DNA from: Ianthella basta
Taxonomy: Eukaryota > Porifera > Demospongiae > Verongiida > Ianthellidae
Length of the DNA stretch: 64,000 nucleotides
Direction: 5' to 3'
NCBI GenBank assembly: GCA_964019415.1
Contig: OZ025869.1
Coordinates: 9,849,714-9,913,713 of the forward strand
The position numbers and the translations under genes are program-made. Under the pieces are notes generated by a model that saw nothing but the letters and a program-made list of their open reading frames with translations, did no database searches and was not told the DNA's origin. Position 1 is the first letter of the stretch. The number at the start of each line of letters is the position of its first letter. Of this stretch, positions 63,687 to 64,000 are shown in pieces.

Positions 63687-63977
63687 TTGTTTCCTCCTCT
63701 TCCTCTGTTATATACATCCGATGGAGAGTTGTCTGAAGAAGATCTTGCTGAGTACTCGTCGCTCGTTAGACCCTATCAAGACGAACCATTGGCCGGGGAA
63801 GATACCATGGAAAACGAAGACGAACTCGTCGCAGATGGGCTCTCTCTGGGAATCCTGCAGGACAGATACGAAAGAGCCGAGACATCACAGTGTCATTATT
63901 ACATGTGGGAGAGGCTTCCATGGTGTCTTACGTGCTTTGTGTGTCTTCGTTCTCCTCTCCGTTCGCGATCCGTATAA
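63687..63977 (+). CDS. Acidic open frame near the right edge, possibly P2X7-C-like
   Basis: The frame opens without an ATG and reads TSDGELSEEDLAEYSSLVRP, then YQDEPLAGEDTMENEDEL, then DRYERAETSQC. The order P-Y-x-x-E-P-L followed by an R-x-E segment and a cysteine resembles the start of P2X7 C-terminal-like zinc-binding proteins, which are common in invertebrates. If so, the cysteine-rich part would follow by splicing near 63895-63910, beyond this frame. It is weakly supported. Confidence 0.35.
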   Translation: MFPPLPLLYTSDGELSEEDLAEYSSLVRPYQDEPLAGEDTMENEDELVADGLSLGILQDRYERAETSQCHYYMWERLPWCLTCFVCLRSPLRSRSV

Positions 63978-64000
63978 GATAGCTGGTCTTCTGTCTACCT

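Overview
The window looks like nuclear DNA from an early-branching invertebrate animal, most likely a sponge (inference). It has spliced genes with short introns and canonical GT..AG sites, death-fold plus ankyrin protein architecture, and very dense transposon content: hairpin and TIR mini-elements, an R2-group LINE, a Penelope-like element, Helitron-like ends, pogo, Harbinger and Plavaka-like pieces. No rRNA, tRNA, CRISPR or bacterial operon was seen. A 200-base assembly gap lies at 49967-50166.

Layout. 1-7.6 kb is repeats plus a decayed LINE at about 4.3-6.8 kb that ends in a (TG)n tract beside repeat A. From 8.2 to 30.3 kb the minus strand carries a multi-exon gene model (gene alpha). Read 5' to 3' it has a shortened CARD-like exon, a linker, a helical module, a death domain, ankyrin-repeat exons and a C-terminal part. 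Its introns hold a Penelope-like element, several hairpin mini-elements, repeats A-F and Helitron-like insertions.

28.8-35.2 kb and 53.2-57.4 kb hold duplicated 5' modules of the same gene type (beta and gamma: CARD-like exon plus linker exon). A fourth linker exon (delta) lies at 62 kb. The beta and gamma regions belong to a segmental duplication: 31936-46705 (R1) is paralogous to 53193-60682 (R2), with different insertions in each copy. At one TA dinucleotide R1 carries a 6.3-kb element (35244-41521) and R2 a 201-bp mini-element (57419-57619), both with AGGT...ACCT ends. The 6.3-kb element carries a pogo transposase with a PHD-like finger plus a second, unrelated DDE-like gene whose family I cannot name. 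R1 also holds a private 2.1-kb Plavaka-like insertion (about 41.87-43.95 kb).

Between R1 and R2 lie two plus-strand exons encoding a death domain (47066-48014), a Harbinger-type mini-element carrying only a Myb/SANT-like gene, and a 1.4-kb TIR element filled with minisatellite. After R2 come a tyrosine-recombinase fragment, the delta linker, a second copy of the 50-52 kb repeat with a 201-bp hairpin insertion, and an acidic open frame near the right edge.

Working idea: this is an expanding death-fold receptor/adaptor locus. Phase 1-1 exons encode the death-fold modules and phase 0-0 exons encode the ankyrin repeats. Duplication and transposon insertion are remodelling it. Function is inferred only from domain architecture.
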